64,000 bases of DNA from CAIVAT01 sp049317265 (GTDB lineage: Bacteria > Bacteroidota > Bacteroidia > Bacteroidales > FEN-979): positions 62,001 to 126,000 of the forward strand of contig JBMOIP010000006.1 in NCBI GenBank assembly GCA_049317265.1. The letters are read 5' to 3'. Shown here piece after piece: positions 1-9,266 of the stretch. The notes beneath the pieces were generated by a model. That model had not been told where the DNA came from and did not search any database. It saw only the letters and a list, made by a program, of their open reading frames with translations. Each line of letters starts with the position of its first letter. Position 1 is the first letter of the stretch. Both the position numbers and the translations under genes were made by a program.

Positions 1-12
1 TAGCCATAATAG

Positions 13-993
13 ATGGATTTCCGCAAACCGCCGATCCTGGAGAGCCTGACGCCCTTCACCCGTATTTTATTCTCAATTTTGCTGGTCATCTCCTGCTTTG
101 CCATGATATTTTTTCTTGGCCTGCTGCTGGCGGGCCCGTTGTTTGGGGTCGGCATGAAAGACCTGATCTCAGCGATGTCAGACTTCAGCGATGAAAAAAC
201 GATCAGACTGCTGCAATATTTCCAGGTGATCCAATCCATCGGGCTCTTTATTATTCCGGCGTTGCTTGCAGGTTTCTTTTTTGAGGGAAGCAGTACAGGG
301 TATCTCTGCCTTGATAAATTTTCAGGATGGAAAATTTACCTTCTCACCCTGGCGATGATGTTTGCTGCCCTGCCCTTCATCAACTGGATGGTAACCATGA
401 ATGAAGCGATGAAACTTCCCGAATTCCTTGGCGGATTGGAAGCCTGGATGAAAACCACCGAAGAGGAGGCCGCAAAACTTACCGATGCCTTCATGAAGAT
501 GCCCACCTTTGGCGCATTTCTTTTCAACATGTTGATGATCGGGGTGCTTCCGGCCATAGGAGAAGAGTTCCTTTTCCGCGGATTGCTTCAGCGCTTGCTT
601 CGCGAATGGCTGGGTAACATCCATATCGCCATTTTCATCTCTGCCTTTCTCTTTTCCGCCATGCACATGCAGTTTTACGGATTTTTCCCCCGGATGATGC
701 TGGGAGTGATGTTTGGATATCTTTTTTACTGGACCGGCTCCCTTTGGGCTCCCATCTTTGGCCATTTTATCAACAATGGTTCGGCGGTTCTCGTTGCATA
801 CCTCAGCCAGCTTGGCGTTCTGAATGGCGATTATGAAAGTTTTGGCGCCACGGAAAATATCTTTGTTATCGTGTTGAGCGGGTTGGCCATTCTGGTGACA
901 TTTTTCATCATTTATCGTTTAAAACCCGGGGGGCGGCCTTTGGCAATCGAAAATCGTAACTCGTCCAATCAAAAATCAGATTTTGATGTTTAA
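13..993 (+). CDS. CPBP family intramembrane metalloprotease
   Basis: The 326-residue polytopic membrane protein belongs to the CPBP (CAAX protease / bacteriocin-processing) family. The diagnostic glutamate pair lies at residues 184-185 in GEEFLFRG with the family arginine four residues on. Two further histidine motifs follow, in SAMHMQFYG and IFGHFINN, and these are the expected metal-site histidines. About seven or eight hydrophobic segments are visible. The ATG is preceded by in-frame stop codons in the first 12 bases, so the start is well constrained. Its stop overlaps the next gene by 8 bp, suggesting co-transcription and translational coupling. The substrate cannot be told from sequence; prenyl-protein processing is known only for eukaryotic relatives. 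Confidence 0.9.
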   Translation: MDFRKPPILESLTPFTRILFSILLVISCFAMIFFLGLLLAGPLFGVGMKDLISAMSDFSDEKTIRLLQYFQVIQSIGLFIIPALLAGFFFEGSSTGYLCLDKFSGWKIYLLTLAMMFAALPFINWMVTMNEAMKLPEFLGGLEAWMKTTEEEAAKLTDAFMKMPTFGAFLFNMLMIGVLPAIGEEFLFRGLLQRLLREWLGNIHIAIFISAFLFSAMHMQFYGFFPRMMLGVMFGYLFYWTGSLWAPIFGHFINNGSAVLVAYLSQLGVLNGDYESFGATENIFVIVLSGLAILVTFFIIYRLKPGGRPLAIENRNSSNQKSDFDV

Positions 994-2401
994 CACTGCT
1001 TTTCTGTTCACCGATCTCCCCGGAAGCAGGCTTTGCCCCTTCGACATCGTATTACTGACCCTTTATGCGCTCACCTGTCTGGGAATCGGCCTCTATGCAT
1101 CGCGACGAAAGACAGATTCCGATTTCATGATCGCCGGTAGAAAGATCGGTATCGTCGGGTTCGTAACTTCAGTGGTGGCAAGCTATATTGGCGGTGCAGC
1201 CCTGGTTGCCTATACTGCCTACGTATATCGTTTCGGGATCTCCGCCATTGCCGTATTCCTTGGAACAGCCATCGGGTTCGTCGTTTTCATCCCTTATGCA
1301 TTGAAACTTCGCAAATTCAGCGGGGAGAAGGAGTTTTACACCCTGAGCGACTGGCTTAACTTCAAGATGGGAAAAACCGTCGGCCTCACCTCGGCGGTAA
1401 TCCTCATGGTTGTCTATTCTGGGATGTTGCTCAACCAGTTTATCGCAGGCAGCAGCATCCTTGCCAACATCAGCGGATGGTCGTACGAAACCGGGCTCCT
1501 GATCAGCAGTTGCATCATCGCAACCTACCTCCTGGCGGGAGGATTCCGAAGCGTGATCCGCACCGACATTTTTCAGTACATGGTAATGGTGGTGATGTTG
1601 TTGCTGCTAGGGGTGGTGATGATGGGCGACAGGCGCTCCTTCGTGATGGAGCTGGCCGATTTTTCACGCATGAACATCGGCATGACCATCGCCTTTACCG
1701 CGTTTGGAATCCTCATCATCTTCCAGTCGGCCGAATACTGGCAGCGTGTTTATGGCGCAAAATCTGACAAAGTGGTAAAGTCGGGGCTGATCGGATCGGC
1801 GATTTTTACTGTCCTGACAGGTATTGCCATTACCATGGTGGGATTGTCTGCACATGTTCATATCCAGGGGATAGATGCCAAGGACGCATTCGCCGAAGGA
1901 CTTACACTGCTCATGCCGGATAAGCTTCTGGGCGCCGCGCTGATCCTCATCTTTGCCGCCATCATGAGTTCGGCCGATACCCAGATATTCGTCCTGGCTT
2001 CATCGGTGGCTGTTGATTGGGTGGATAAGCTTTCCGGGAAAAAGTCGGACAGCAGGCGGCGAATGCAGATCACAAGGCTTGGAATCATCGGGTTTACCGG
2101 GCTGAGTTTCCTGGGGGCCTGGTTTCTCCGCGACCTGGTTGCAGTGATCGTTTTTATTACCGGCATCGGTTTTTCCATTATCCCTGCTGCTGTCGCCTCC
2201 TTTCACTGGAAAATCAAAAGCAGGGCCGCCATGGCAAGCTTTATCAGCGGGCCTGTGTATGTATTTATCCTCCTGGGTGTTGCAGCTGTACAGCCTCAGC
2301 CTTTTGAGTTTTTCAAGAATAATGCCGACCTGGCCATTCTCTCCATCGTGATATCCACTATTTTTCTCATCCTTTTCCAGGTTTTCGGGAAAAAAGAATA
2401 A
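986..2401 (+). CDS. sodium:solute symporter family protein
   Basis: The 471-residue protein has about thirteen hydrophobic segments and the typical early SSS-family signature SDFMIAGRKIG (residues about 45-55), where the family usually reads DFFLAGR. It should couple solute uptake to the sodium gradient at the inner membrane, but the substrate is unknown because the family covers sugars, amino acids, vitamins and others. I chose ATG at 986; a TTG at 983 directly precedes it. The start lies inside the end of the CPBP gene and the stop shares a base with the next ATG (TAATG), so three genes here look like one transcript. Confidence 0.88.
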   Translation: MFNTAFLFTDLPGSRLCPFDIVLLTLYALTCLGIGLYASRRKTDSDFMIAGRKIGIVGFVTSVVASYIGGAALVAYTAYVYRFGISAIAVFLGTAIGFVVFIPYALKLRKFSGEKEFYTLSDWLNFKMGKTVGLTSAVILMVVYSGMLLNQFIAGSSILANISGWSYETGLLISSCIIATYLLAGGFRSVIRTDIFQYMVMVVMLLLLGVVMMGDRRSFVMELADFSRMNIGMTIAFTAFGILIIFQSAEYWQRVYGAKSDKVVKSGLIGSAIFTVLTGIAITMVGLSAHVHIQGIDAKDAFAEGLTLLMPDKLLGAALILIFAAIMSSADTQIFVLASSVAVDWVDKLSGKKSDSRRRMQITRLGIIGFTGLSFLGAWFLRDLVAVIVFITGIGFSIIPAAVASFHWKIKSRAAMASFISGPVYVFILLGVAAVQPQPFEFFKNNADLAILSIVISTIFLILFQVFGKKE

Positions 2402-3759
2402 TGAACCCCATGCGAACGCTGCTTCTTTCATCGGTAATATTCCTTTTTTCACTGAATATGAACGCGTTAAGTCCTGCTGATTCAGCATCTCGTCCGGCAA
2501 AGGAGAAAAAGAAGACCGGATGGACATGGGCAGGTTTGCCGGTGGTGGCCTATGATGCCGACATGGGGTTGCAGCTGGGGGTGCTTGGACAGGTTTTCTA
2601 TTATGGAGATGGTTCAACCTACCCCGAGTACAAGCATACCATTTATGCAGAATGTTCCTGGTTTACCAAGGGAAGCGCAGTATATCAGCTTTTCTACGAT
2701 TCAAAATACCTCATTCCCGGCGGGATACGGGTTACTGCCGACCTCGACTACCTTCCCGAAAGGGCGCTCGATTTTTATGGGTTCAACGGGTATGAGGCTA
2801 ACTACAATGCATCGGTAACTAAACAGGGTTCTGACGACTACCTGTCGCGGGTTTTTTATAAGCAGGAACGGAAAATGTACCGGATCATGGCCGATTTCCA
2901 GGGGCCGTTAGCAGGGCAGAAATTACGGTGGCTGGCCGGGATCAATATCCTTGGAATAGAGACAGGAACCGTCGATATCACCCGCATCAACAAGGGGAAG
3001 TCTGATGCCAATAAATTACCGGATACTGCGCTCCTATATGATCAGTATGTTGATTATCAATTGATCCGCCCTGACGAAAAGAACGGAGGCACCACCATCT
3101 ACCTGAAGACAGGGTTGGTGTACGACACCCGAGACAATGAGGCTGCACCAAACAAAGGGATATGGTCAGAAGCCATGCTGCTTTCTGCACCGACTTTCCT
3201 GGGAAATAATCCGTATGCCTTTGTAAAACTGGCTGTTACACACAGGCAATATGTCTCATTGGTGAAAAAGAAATTGGTAGCAGCCTGCCAGCTGAGTTAC
3301 CAGGGTACGGTTGGGGGCACCACACCCTACTACATCATGCCCTATATGTACAGCTCCTATTCCCTTACGACAAAACCTGACGGGCTTGGCGGGTCACGCA
3401 CCATCCGCGGGGTTTTGCGAAACAGAATCACGGGTGATGGCGTGGCATTCGGAAATGTTGAGTTAAGGTGGAAGTTCCTGAAATCAGTGGTGATGAAACA
3501 AAACCTCTATCTTGGACTTACCGCATTCCTTGATGGAGGGATGGTGGTGCAGAAACATAAAATCTATACCAATGTGATCCCCGATGACAGAAAATCCTTT
3601 TTCTTCAATGAAAAAAGTGACAGGCTCCACCTGGCCACCGGGCTGGGCCTCCGCATCGCCATCAACGACAATTTCATCATCTCGGTCGATTACGGAATGG
3701 CCATGAACAAACAGGATGGTACCAGCGGATTATACATCGGCATTGGAAACATCTTTTAA
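2401..3759 (+). CDS. Omp85/BamA-TamA-like outer-membrane beta-barrel protein
   Basis: A signal peptide of about 22 residues ends near MNALS. The remainder is rich in alternating aromatic and polar beta strands and includes the surface-antigen (D15) style segment YDTRDNEAAPNKG near residue 240. A late GGSRTIRG segment also resembles the conserved barrel core of that family. At 452 residues it is a barrel without an obvious set of POTRA domains, which is common for Bacteroidota relatives. It should sit in the outer membrane. The start shares an A with the stop of the symporter gene, so it is probably translationally coupled. Whether it transports proteins or lipids cannot be read from sequence. 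Confidence 0.78.
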   Translation: MNPMRTLLLSSVIFLFSLNMNALSPADSASRPAKEKKKTGWTWAGLPVVAYDADMGLQLGVLGQVFYYGDGSTYPEYKHTIYAECSWFTKGSAVYQLFYDSKYLIPGGIRVTADLDYLPERALDFYGFNGYEANYNASVTKQGSDDYLSRVFYKQERKMYRIMADFQGPLAGQKLRWLAGINILGIETGTVDITRINKGKSDANKLPDTALLYDQYVDYQLIRPDEKNGGTTIYLKTGLVYDTRDNEAAPNKGIWSEAMLLSAPTFLGNNPYAFVKLAVTHRQYVSLVKKKLVAACQLSYQGTVGGTTPYYIMPYMYSSYSLTTKPDGLGGSRTIRGVLRNRITGDGVAFGNVELRWKFLKSVVMKQNLYLGLTAFLDGGMVVQKHKIYTNVIPDDRKSFFFNEKSDRLHLATGLGLRIAINDNFIISVDYGMAMNKQDGTSGLYIGIGNIF

Positions 3760-3761
3760 AA

Positions 3762-3820
3762 ACTTTGTGTCCTTTGTGCCTCCTTTGTGCCTTTGTGGTT
3801 AATTTTGTTACTTTAACCAC
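3762..3820. repeat. intergenic CTTTGTG-rich repeat with hairpin
   Basis: This spacer contains four copies of a TTTGTG-type word, ending in GTGGTTAA (3795-3802), which pairs perfectly with TTAACCAC (3813-3820) around a 10-nt loop. Very similar sequence occurs at 53474-53532. It looks like a dispersed intergenic palindrome and could also act as a transcription terminator or RNA stabiliser after the barrel gene. Confidence 0.6.
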
Positions 3821-3869
3821 ATTATTTGCCATCCTGTTTTTTAACTGCCACCCGTTTTAAGAAAACATA

Positions 3870-5831
3870 TTGAAAGACAGCATTAACAAATATTTGAGAC
3901 CCCCGGGAAAGTTCAAACAGGTATGGCACATCCTGCTCCTTGGATTCGTATTGTTAGTCCTCATCTCATTTATATTCCGGTCTCCTGCAGCTTCCTGGTA
4001 TCTCCATAAACGCATCGATCGTTTTAACAAGGTAAATCGCGCCACGTTGAAAATTTCCGGGGTGAAGATCCAGGGACTTGCTTCCATCCTTGTTACCGGG
4101 ATAACCCTGAAACCTGATCATGGGGATACCCTGTTAAAAGTCGATTCTGCTTACGCATCAGTTGGCATTCTGAAACTTCTTGCAGGCCGGCTGGCGCTGC
4201 ATAATGTTAAGTTGATCAACACTTCCATCTTGCTTGAAAGCCATGACAGCATAACCAACTACAGGTTTTTGCTGCAGGGCAGGCAAACATCGGGCGATTC
4301 ATTGACAAGCCCGATAAATTATGCATCAGCCGGAAATCGCATGATGCGGTTCATCTTTGATAAAATTCCGATCTCGCTGAATATCAGAAATTTCAGGATA
4401 ACCAGCATCACCAATGGTCACAGGCTGGGTCTTCAGTTAAATGAGATGATATTGAAGGACCACTTCTTCCGTTCGATGGTGGAGGTGAGTGAAAATAACG
4501 GCGTTGCCCGCTGGATGGTGGCCGGGAAAATGGATAACGGGAACCGAAGGGCTGAATTCAGGCTCTATTCTGCCGATACCGGGAAAATTTCCATTCCGTT
4601 GATCAACTATTCCTGGAATGCGGGGGTGGAATTCGACACCCTGGCCTTCAGTATTGCCGGGCAGGATGGAGACGATGACCTGGCGCAAATCAGCGGATTT
4701 GCATCGGTTTCCGGGCTGAGGGTCGACCACCGCAGGATTGCTGCAGCAGCTGTGGAATTTGAAAAAACCGGGATCAACTACCTTCTCAACATTGGTCCCG
4801 ATTATGCCGAACTTGACAGCACTTCCAGGATAACCTTTAACAAGATCGACTTCCACCCGTACATCAGGTACCGGGCGAAACCAACTAAACAGATCACCTT
4901 GCAGATCCATAAACCCCAGTTCCCTGCACAGGATCTCTTTTCGTCCTTCCCGGAAGGGCTCTTTACCAATCTCGATGGCATCCACGTGAAAGGGAACCTG
5001 TCGTGGTACCTTGATTTCTATGTCGACCTGGCCAACCCCGATTCTCTCAGGTTTGCCACATCTCTTGACCGCCACCAGTTCAGTGTATTGTCTTACGGAA
5101 ATGCCGATCTAACAAAGATAAACGGGTCATTTTCTTATACGGCGTATGAACATGACCTTCCCGTCAGGACTTTTACAATCGGCCCGGAAAACCCGGAATT
5201 CCGTCCATTGGATCGTATCTCACACTTTCTTCAAGTGGCCGTTCTTACCAGTGAAGACGGCGGATTTTACCTCCACAGGGGTTTTCTTCCTGATGCCTTC
5301 CGCGAATCGATCATCACCAACATCAAGGAGCGCCGCTTTGCACGGGGAGGAAGCACCATCAGCATGCAGCTGGTCAAAAATGTCTTTCTCAGCAGGAATA
5401 AAACCGTCGCCCGTAAGCTGGAAGAGGCGCTCATTGTCTGGCTGATCGAAAACCAGGGATTAAGTACCAAGGCACGGATGTATGAAGCCTACCTCAACCT
5501 CATTGAATGGGGGCCGATGATCTACGGCGCCAATGAGGCTTCACATTACTATTTTAACAAAGATGTTTCGAGGCTTACCCTTGCCGAAGCGATCTTCATG
5601 GCCTCCATTATCCCCAGGCCCAAATGGTTTAAATACTCTTTTAATGAAACCGGGCACCTGCGCGAATCCAATGCCGGTTTCTACAGCCTGATGGCCGGAA
5701 AAATGCTCGGCAAAGGCTGGATCACTGCCCAGGATGCAGAAAAACTGGTCCCCGATGTGGAACTGAAAGGCCCGGCGAAACTTCTGCTCAAACAGGTTGA
5801 TATCAATCCTGCAGATACGGTGCAGGATTGA
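3870..5831 (+). CDS. AsmA-like / peptidoglycan glycosyltransferase (GT51) domain protein
   Basis: The 653-residue protein has an N-terminal transmembrane anchor (about residues 20-40). A long region with AsmA-like character follows (LKISGVKIQGLASILVTG), and a GT51 transglycosylase domain from about residue 440 to 620. The catalytic motif is TSEDGGFYLHRGF with Glu462 as the expected catalytic acid/base; the second GT51 motif is RGGSTISMQL. No transpeptidase domain is present, so it would polymerise lipid II glycan chains without cross-linking. The start is TTG at 3870, the first possible start after an in-frame stop at 3858. This AsmA-GT51 layout is characteristic of Bacteroidota. Confidence 0.85.
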   Translation: MKDSINKYLRPPGKFKQVWHILLLGFVLLVLISFIFRSPAASWYLHKRIDRFNKVNRATLKISGVKIQGLASILVTGITLKPDHGDTLLKVDSAYASVGILKLLAGRLALHNVKLINTSILLESHDSITNYRFLLQGRQTSGDSLTSPINYASAGNRMMRFIFDKIPISLNIRNFRITSITNGHRLGLQLNEMILKDHFFRSMVEVSENNGVARWMVAGKMDNGNRRAEFRLYSADTGKISIPLINYSWNAGVEFDTLAFSIAGQDGDDDLAQISGFASVSGLRVDHRRIAAAAVEFEKTGINYLLNIGPDYAELDSTSRITFNKIDFHPYIRYRAKPTKQITLQIHKPQFPAQDLFSSFPEGLFTNLDGIHVKGNLSWYLDFYVDLANPDSLRFATSLDRHQFSVLSYGNADLTKINGSFSYTAYEHDLPVRTFTIGPENPEFRPLDRISHFLQVAVLTSEDGGFYLHRGFLPDAFRESIITNIKERRFARGGSTISMQLVKNVFLSRNKTVARKLEEALIVWLIENQGLSTKARMYEAYLNLIEWGPMIYGANEASHYYFNKDVSRLTLAEAIFMASIIPRPKWFKYSFNETGHLRESNAGFYSLMAGKMLGKGWITAQDAEKLVPDVELKGPAKLLLKQVDINPADTVQD

Positions 5832-5869
5832 AGAAATGCGAAAGCATCGGTTTCCTTAGGAAAAAAATC

Positions 5870-5877
5870 TAATTTTG
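5870..5877 (+). promoter_or_regulatory. putative Bacteroidota -7 promoter element (TAATTTTG)
   Basis: It matches TAnnTTTG exactly and lies 35 bp before the TTG start at 5912. No clear -33 TTTG at the ideal spacing is visible, so this is a motif match only. Confidence 0.45.
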
Positions 5878-5911
5878 TAACAGTCATTCGCTAACCATTA
5901 ATCTATACCCC

Positions 5912-6859
5912 TTGCGCACTTTAATAATTATTATAACAGCCATTATCATCGCCACCGGCCCTGCACCCGCCCAGGAGAAGATGTCCAGCTCCAAACAAAA
6001 GGAGAAAAGTAAAACCCAGAAACATGGGATGAAGGATAAAGAGGAGGAGGAGAACCTTCTTCCCATGTATAAGGTGGATTTTGGACTCAATTTCGGTGCC
6101 TACTTTGCCAATAAATATTCGGCGAATTTTTATAATGGAAGTCCTGGAAATGTGAACAACATTAATTATCTGTTTAGTGATCCCAATAGGTTCCGGGAAT
6201 TAAGACAGGCTTTGGGAATTGGGGAAACTGACACGAGAACGACTGTTACAGTGGATGGGTACCCAACAAATATGCATTACAATGTATCTATCATGGGAGG
6301 ATTGTTTGCCAGAATTAACCTGGATCGGAAAAACGGGCTCATTTTTCAGGCAAACTACACCCAATTGAAGGCAGCCGATGTTGTGACACTTCTAATAGAT
6401 CCCAATATCCCATATTATGATTCTTTGCCAAATCTCGTTTCTTATCCTATTATCGGGAAGGAAGGACGGGTAATGATTGACCTTGGCTATCACCGGTCGT
6501 TTCCCCTTAAATCGAGAATTAATATTTTTTTACAGGGTGGACTCACCATGTGTTACACGCAGGTCAAGCAATCGATTTTTGTGGTAAACGGAAGGGAGTT
6601 TAATCTTGTTAATATTTATGGCAGCCAGGGATACCAGCCCAACACCAACCAGCAAACACTGACGGTGAACCAAAATGCATTTGGTTTTGGAGGTTTTCTG
6701 GGTGTAGGCGCCGGCATCCCTCTCAACGACCTATTCGGCATTGAACCCGGGTTTTACGCCCACTACTACCCCACGAACCTCGAGGGCTATCCCGATTTTA
6801 AACCCTCCTTCGGTCTCTATTTGCGGATTTTACTGCACTTCGTTTCATCCGAAGATTAA
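5912..6859 (+). CDS. outer-membrane beta-barrel protein, PorT-like (hypothetical)
   Basis: This 315-residue protein starts with a signal peptide (hydrophobic LIIIITAIIIATG, predicted cleavage near PAPAQ). A short Lys/Glu/Ser-rich linker (about residues 28-55) follows, then an alternating hydrophobic pattern ending in aromatic-rich strands, as in PorT-type Bacteroidota outer-membrane proteins. The start appears to be TTG at 5912. A TAATTTTG promoter element precedes it. The stop overlaps the convergent acr3 stop at TTAA, leaving no room for a dedicated terminator. No specific function can be assigned. Confidence 0.65.
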   Translation: MRTLIIIITAIIIATGPAPAQEKMSSSKQKEKSKTQKHGMKDKEEEENLLPMYKVDFGLNFGAYFANKYSANFYNGSPGNVNNINYLFSDPNRFRELRQALGIGETDTRTTVTVDGYPTNMHYNVSIMGGLFARINLDRKNGLIFQANYTQLKAADVVTLLIDPNIPYYDSLPNLVSYPIIGKEGRVMIDLGYHRSFPLKSRINIFLQGGLTMCYTQVKQSIFVVNGREFNLVNIYGSQGYQPNTNQQTLTVNQNAFGFGGFLGVGAGIPLNDLFGIEPGFYAHYYPTNLEGYPDFKPSFGLYLRILLHFVSSED

Positions 6860-7905
6860 CTGGGACTTGCACTCCACCATTTTCTCCTCAGCCACAATGC
6901 TACATTCACCAATCCGATCAGCACCGGTACCTCCACCAGCGGCCCGATGACTGCTGCAAAAGCCTCCCCCGAGTTGATGCCGAAAACGGCAATGGCTACG
7001 GCAATGGCCAGTTCGAAATTGTTGCTGGCCGCCGTAAACGACAGCGTAGCCGATTGTTCATAGGTGGCGCCCGCCTTTTTGCTCATGTAAAAAGAGAGCA
7101 TGAACATAATCAGGAAATAGATGGTCAGCGGGATGGCGATCCTGATCACATCCAGCGGGATTTTAACGATAATTTCTCCCTTCAGTGAAAACATCACCAG
7201 GATGGTGAACAGCAGGGCAACCAGTGTCAACGGACTGATCTTCGGCACAAATTTCGTATGATACCACTCCTTGCTTTTCACCCGGATCAGGATGAAACGT
7301 GTCAGAAACCCTGCCAGGAAGGGAATGCCAAGATAGATAAATTCACTTTCGGCAATTTGCTTGATGGTGATGGCTGCCACCGCACTGTTGGTCGGGAGTC
7401 CGAACCAGGCAGGGAAGACCGCTATAAATAAATAGGCATAAACCGAAAACAGCAGCACCTGGAATATTGAGTTGAACGCTACCAGCCCGGCACAATATTC
7501 GGTGTCGCCTTTGGCCAGTTCATTCCAGACGATCACCATGGCGATGCACCGGGCCAGCCCGATGAGGATCAAACCGTACATGTAATCGATGTTGAACTGC
7601 AGGAAAATGATGGCTAGGAGGAACATCAGCACCGGTCCTATCAGCCAGTTCTGAACCAGCGACAATCCAAGGATCCGGGTGTTCTTAAACACATCGCCAA
7701 GCTCTTCATATTTTACTTTTGCCAGCGGGGGGTACATCATCACAATAAGTCCGATGGCAATGGGAATATTGGTGGTTCCGGATGACATCGAATTCCAGAA
7801 TCCGGCAATGCCGGGGAAGAGCCAGCCCCAGAATACCCCGATGGCCATGGCAAGAAATATCCACAAAGTAAGGAATCGGTCAAGAAATTTCAGTCGTGTC
7901 TTCAT
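6856..7905 (-). CDS. acr3: arsenite efflux transporter, ACR3 family
   Basis: The 349-residue protein has about ten transmembrane helices and strong similarity to ACR3 permeases, including GLARCIAMVIVWNELAKGD, with Cys120 in the position of the essential conserved cysteine of the fourth helix. It exports As(III) across the inner membrane. I chose ATG at 7905; a longer open frame to 8019 only overlaps hgcB. It is the last gene of the minus-strand arsR operon, 25 bp after hgcB. Its final stop overlaps the convergent barrel gene by 4 bp. Confidence 0.93.
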   Translation of the reverse strand: MKTRLKFLDRFLTLWIFLAMAIGVFWGWLFPGIAGFWNSMSSGTTNIPIAIGLIVMMYPPLAKVKYEELGDVFKNTRILGLSLVQNWLIGPVLMFLLAIIFLQFNIDYMYGLILIGLARCIAMVIVWNELAKGDTEYCAGLVAFNSIFQVLLFSVYAYLFIAVFPAWFGLPTNSAVAAITIKQIAESEFIYLGIPFLAGFLTRFILIRVKSKEWYHTKFVPKISPLTLVALLFTILVMFSLKGEIIVKIPLDVIRIAIPLTIYFLIMFMLSFYMSKKAGATYEQSATLSFTAASNNFELAIAVAIAVFGINSGEAFAAVIGPLVEVPVLIGLVNVALWLRRKWWSASPS

Positions 7906-7930
7906 GTTTTTCAAAGGTTTAATGATCAAC

Positions 7931-8227
7931 TCAGCAACATTGCCCGCCCGACCCGCAATCACAGGTAGGTTCAGTCCCACGGATAAGCCCGTTGAGGATG
8001 CCGGCAGCACATCCGACACCCGATTTTACGGTGATTGCTCCTTCGGGGCAATTTTTCGCACATGCGCCGCATTCCATGCAGGAGTCCTTGTGCCGGATCG
8101 CAGCTCGTTTGTTTTCCAATTCAAATACAGCGTGCGGACAAACCGTCATGCACATCCTGCAGCCAGTGCACTTTTCAACGTCGAGACTTAATGACACAAC
8201 GTCTGGGAGATAGACTAATCCGTTCAT
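7931..8227 (-). CDS. hgcB: mercury methylation ferredoxin HgcB
   Basis: The 98-residue protein is a dicluster [4Fe-4S] ferredoxin with Cys20/23/26/30 and Cys50/53/56/60, both CX2CX2CX3C. It also has the features that separate HgcB from ordinary ferredoxins: an isolated Cys73 (in SGVGCAAG) and a C-terminal cysteine pair (Cys97-Cys98). In characterised methylators HgcB reduces the corrinoid of HgcA and its extra cysteines are thought to handle Hg(II). The start ATG at 8227 overlaps the hgcA stop as ATGA, a standard coupled arrangement. An upstream open extension to 8581 is a shadow of hgcA. Confidence 0.93.
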   Translation of the reverse strand: MNGLVYLPDVVSLSLDVEKCTGCRMCMTVCPHAVFELENKRAAIRHKDSCMECGACAKNCPEGAITVKSGVGCAAGILNGLIRGTEPTCDCGSGGQCC

Positions 8228-9261
8228 ATGGCAAAAAATCTTGTAATGATCCATCCTGCCAGGCCCAGTGCCGCCATTGAAATCTGGACAGGTAATGCTG
8301 TCTTCATCTCCTTTTGTACCCCGGAGAGTGAGGTAAATGTGGAAGATCCTGTGAAATTCATAGCCATAAATGAAGATATTGCGCCGATCATCAGGTACCA
8401 GGAGATCACTTCGGAAACACTGCTTCCAAGCATGTGAAAACGTGCAAGAAGTGTGGCCGTCAATATTCCTGTAAACAAACCTTTCAATGAAAACCTGCGG
8501 AAGGGGATCCAGGGTAAAAGAACAGGTGCAAGTATGCATCCGGACAGGTAACCGGCCAGCAGGTTTATCGCAGCCTTCCATCCCGAACTTACAGCATGGT
8601 CAATGGAATAACCATGACGGCTTAACCCCGAAAGGATCAGGAACACAGCCGGAACCAGGAGCATGTAATACCCGGCGTAAAAAACATCGACAGGAATTAG
8701 TTTAAGCCGTTCAACCAGGGGAAAGGTAACCCGGCGCATGGCATCCGTGGCCTTCAGCCCGGCATCAAGAAAGGGTTTGAGGTCATCGGCTTTAACAGGC
8801 CCGTAAATGACCGAAAAACCGGTCATTTTCTTCACCTCATGTGCAGCAACACCGGTAGCGCTGAGTTGGGGCAGAATGATTTTCCGGTGGTCAACCACCT
8901 GGTCCAGATGATGGGTCCTGATGCGCTGCACCACCTCTTTTGTACTGAAATGTCCCTTCCCCGCAGCACACCAAACATTTATTCCCTTGGTATCAATCAC
9001 CAGGATCCAGCCGTCGATCCCGTCGAGTGACCGCCTCAGATGGTCAAAACTGAGTTTGTAGTTTCCTGTGACGAAGATACTGGAATCCTTACCAGGACGT
9101 CCAACCGCATACAAACCTGGAAGAACTCGGTAGTTCATTCTCCCGACCGACCAGCGCACTTTCAGGGTGCTCAGCCGGTCAGAGATGCTCCATGTGGTCG
9201 ATATTTGCGGAACCAGCCCAACAACAGTCTCAAGAAAACCAATGTTAAACGTCGATGCCAT
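8224..9261 (-). CDS. hgcA: mercury methyltransferase corrinoid protein HgcA
   Basis: The 345-residue protein has an N-terminal corrinoid-binding domain (about residues 30-165) related to the CFeSP of the acetyl-CoA pathway. The HgcA-defining motif NVWCAAGK lies at residues 95-102; Cys98 is the predicted lower-axial Co ligand. About five transmembrane helices follow from residue 170 to the end. Length and order match known HgcA. It would transfer a methyl group to Hg(II), making methylmercury at the inner membrane. I start it at ATG 9261, six bases past the upstream stop; longer N-terminal reading to 9513 is a shadow of the CcdA-like gene. Its position inside an ars operon is unusual. Confidence 0.95.
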   Translation of the reverse strand: MASTFNIGFLETVVGLVPQISTTWSISDRLSTLKVRWSVGRMNYRVLPGLYAVGRPGKDSSIFVTGNYKLSFDHLRRSLDGIDGWILVIDTKGINVWCAAGKGHFSTKEVVQRIRTHHLDQVVDHRKIILPQLSATGVAAHEVKKMTGFSVIYGPVKADDLKPFLDAGLKATDAMRRVTFPLVERLKLIPVDVFYAGYYMLLVPAVFLILSGLSRHGYSIDHAVSSGWKAAINLLAGYLSGCILAPVLLPWIPFRRFSLKGLFTGILTATLLARFHMLGSSVSEVISWYLMIGAISSFMAMNFTGSSTFTSLSGVQKEMKTALPVQISMAALGLAGWIITRFFAI

Positions 9262-9266
9262 TGCAA

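Noticed and set aside
2000..2617. 205-codon minus-strand frame
   Set aside because: It lies across the end of the symporter and start of the barrel gene on the other strand, with no recognisable domain; the + strand genes have clear motifs.
7931..8581. 216-codon minus-strand open frame covering HgcB plus a long N-terminal extension
   Set aside because: The first 118 codons run antiparallel-free but out of frame through hgcA. The ferredoxin begins at ATG 8227, overlapping the hgcA stop as ATGA.
8224..9261. Possible CODH/ACS corrinoid protein instead of HgcA
   Set aside because: The NVWCAAGK motif, the membrane domain and the adjacent HgcB with Cys73 and terminal CC are specific to HgcAB. No CODH/ACS genes are nearby.
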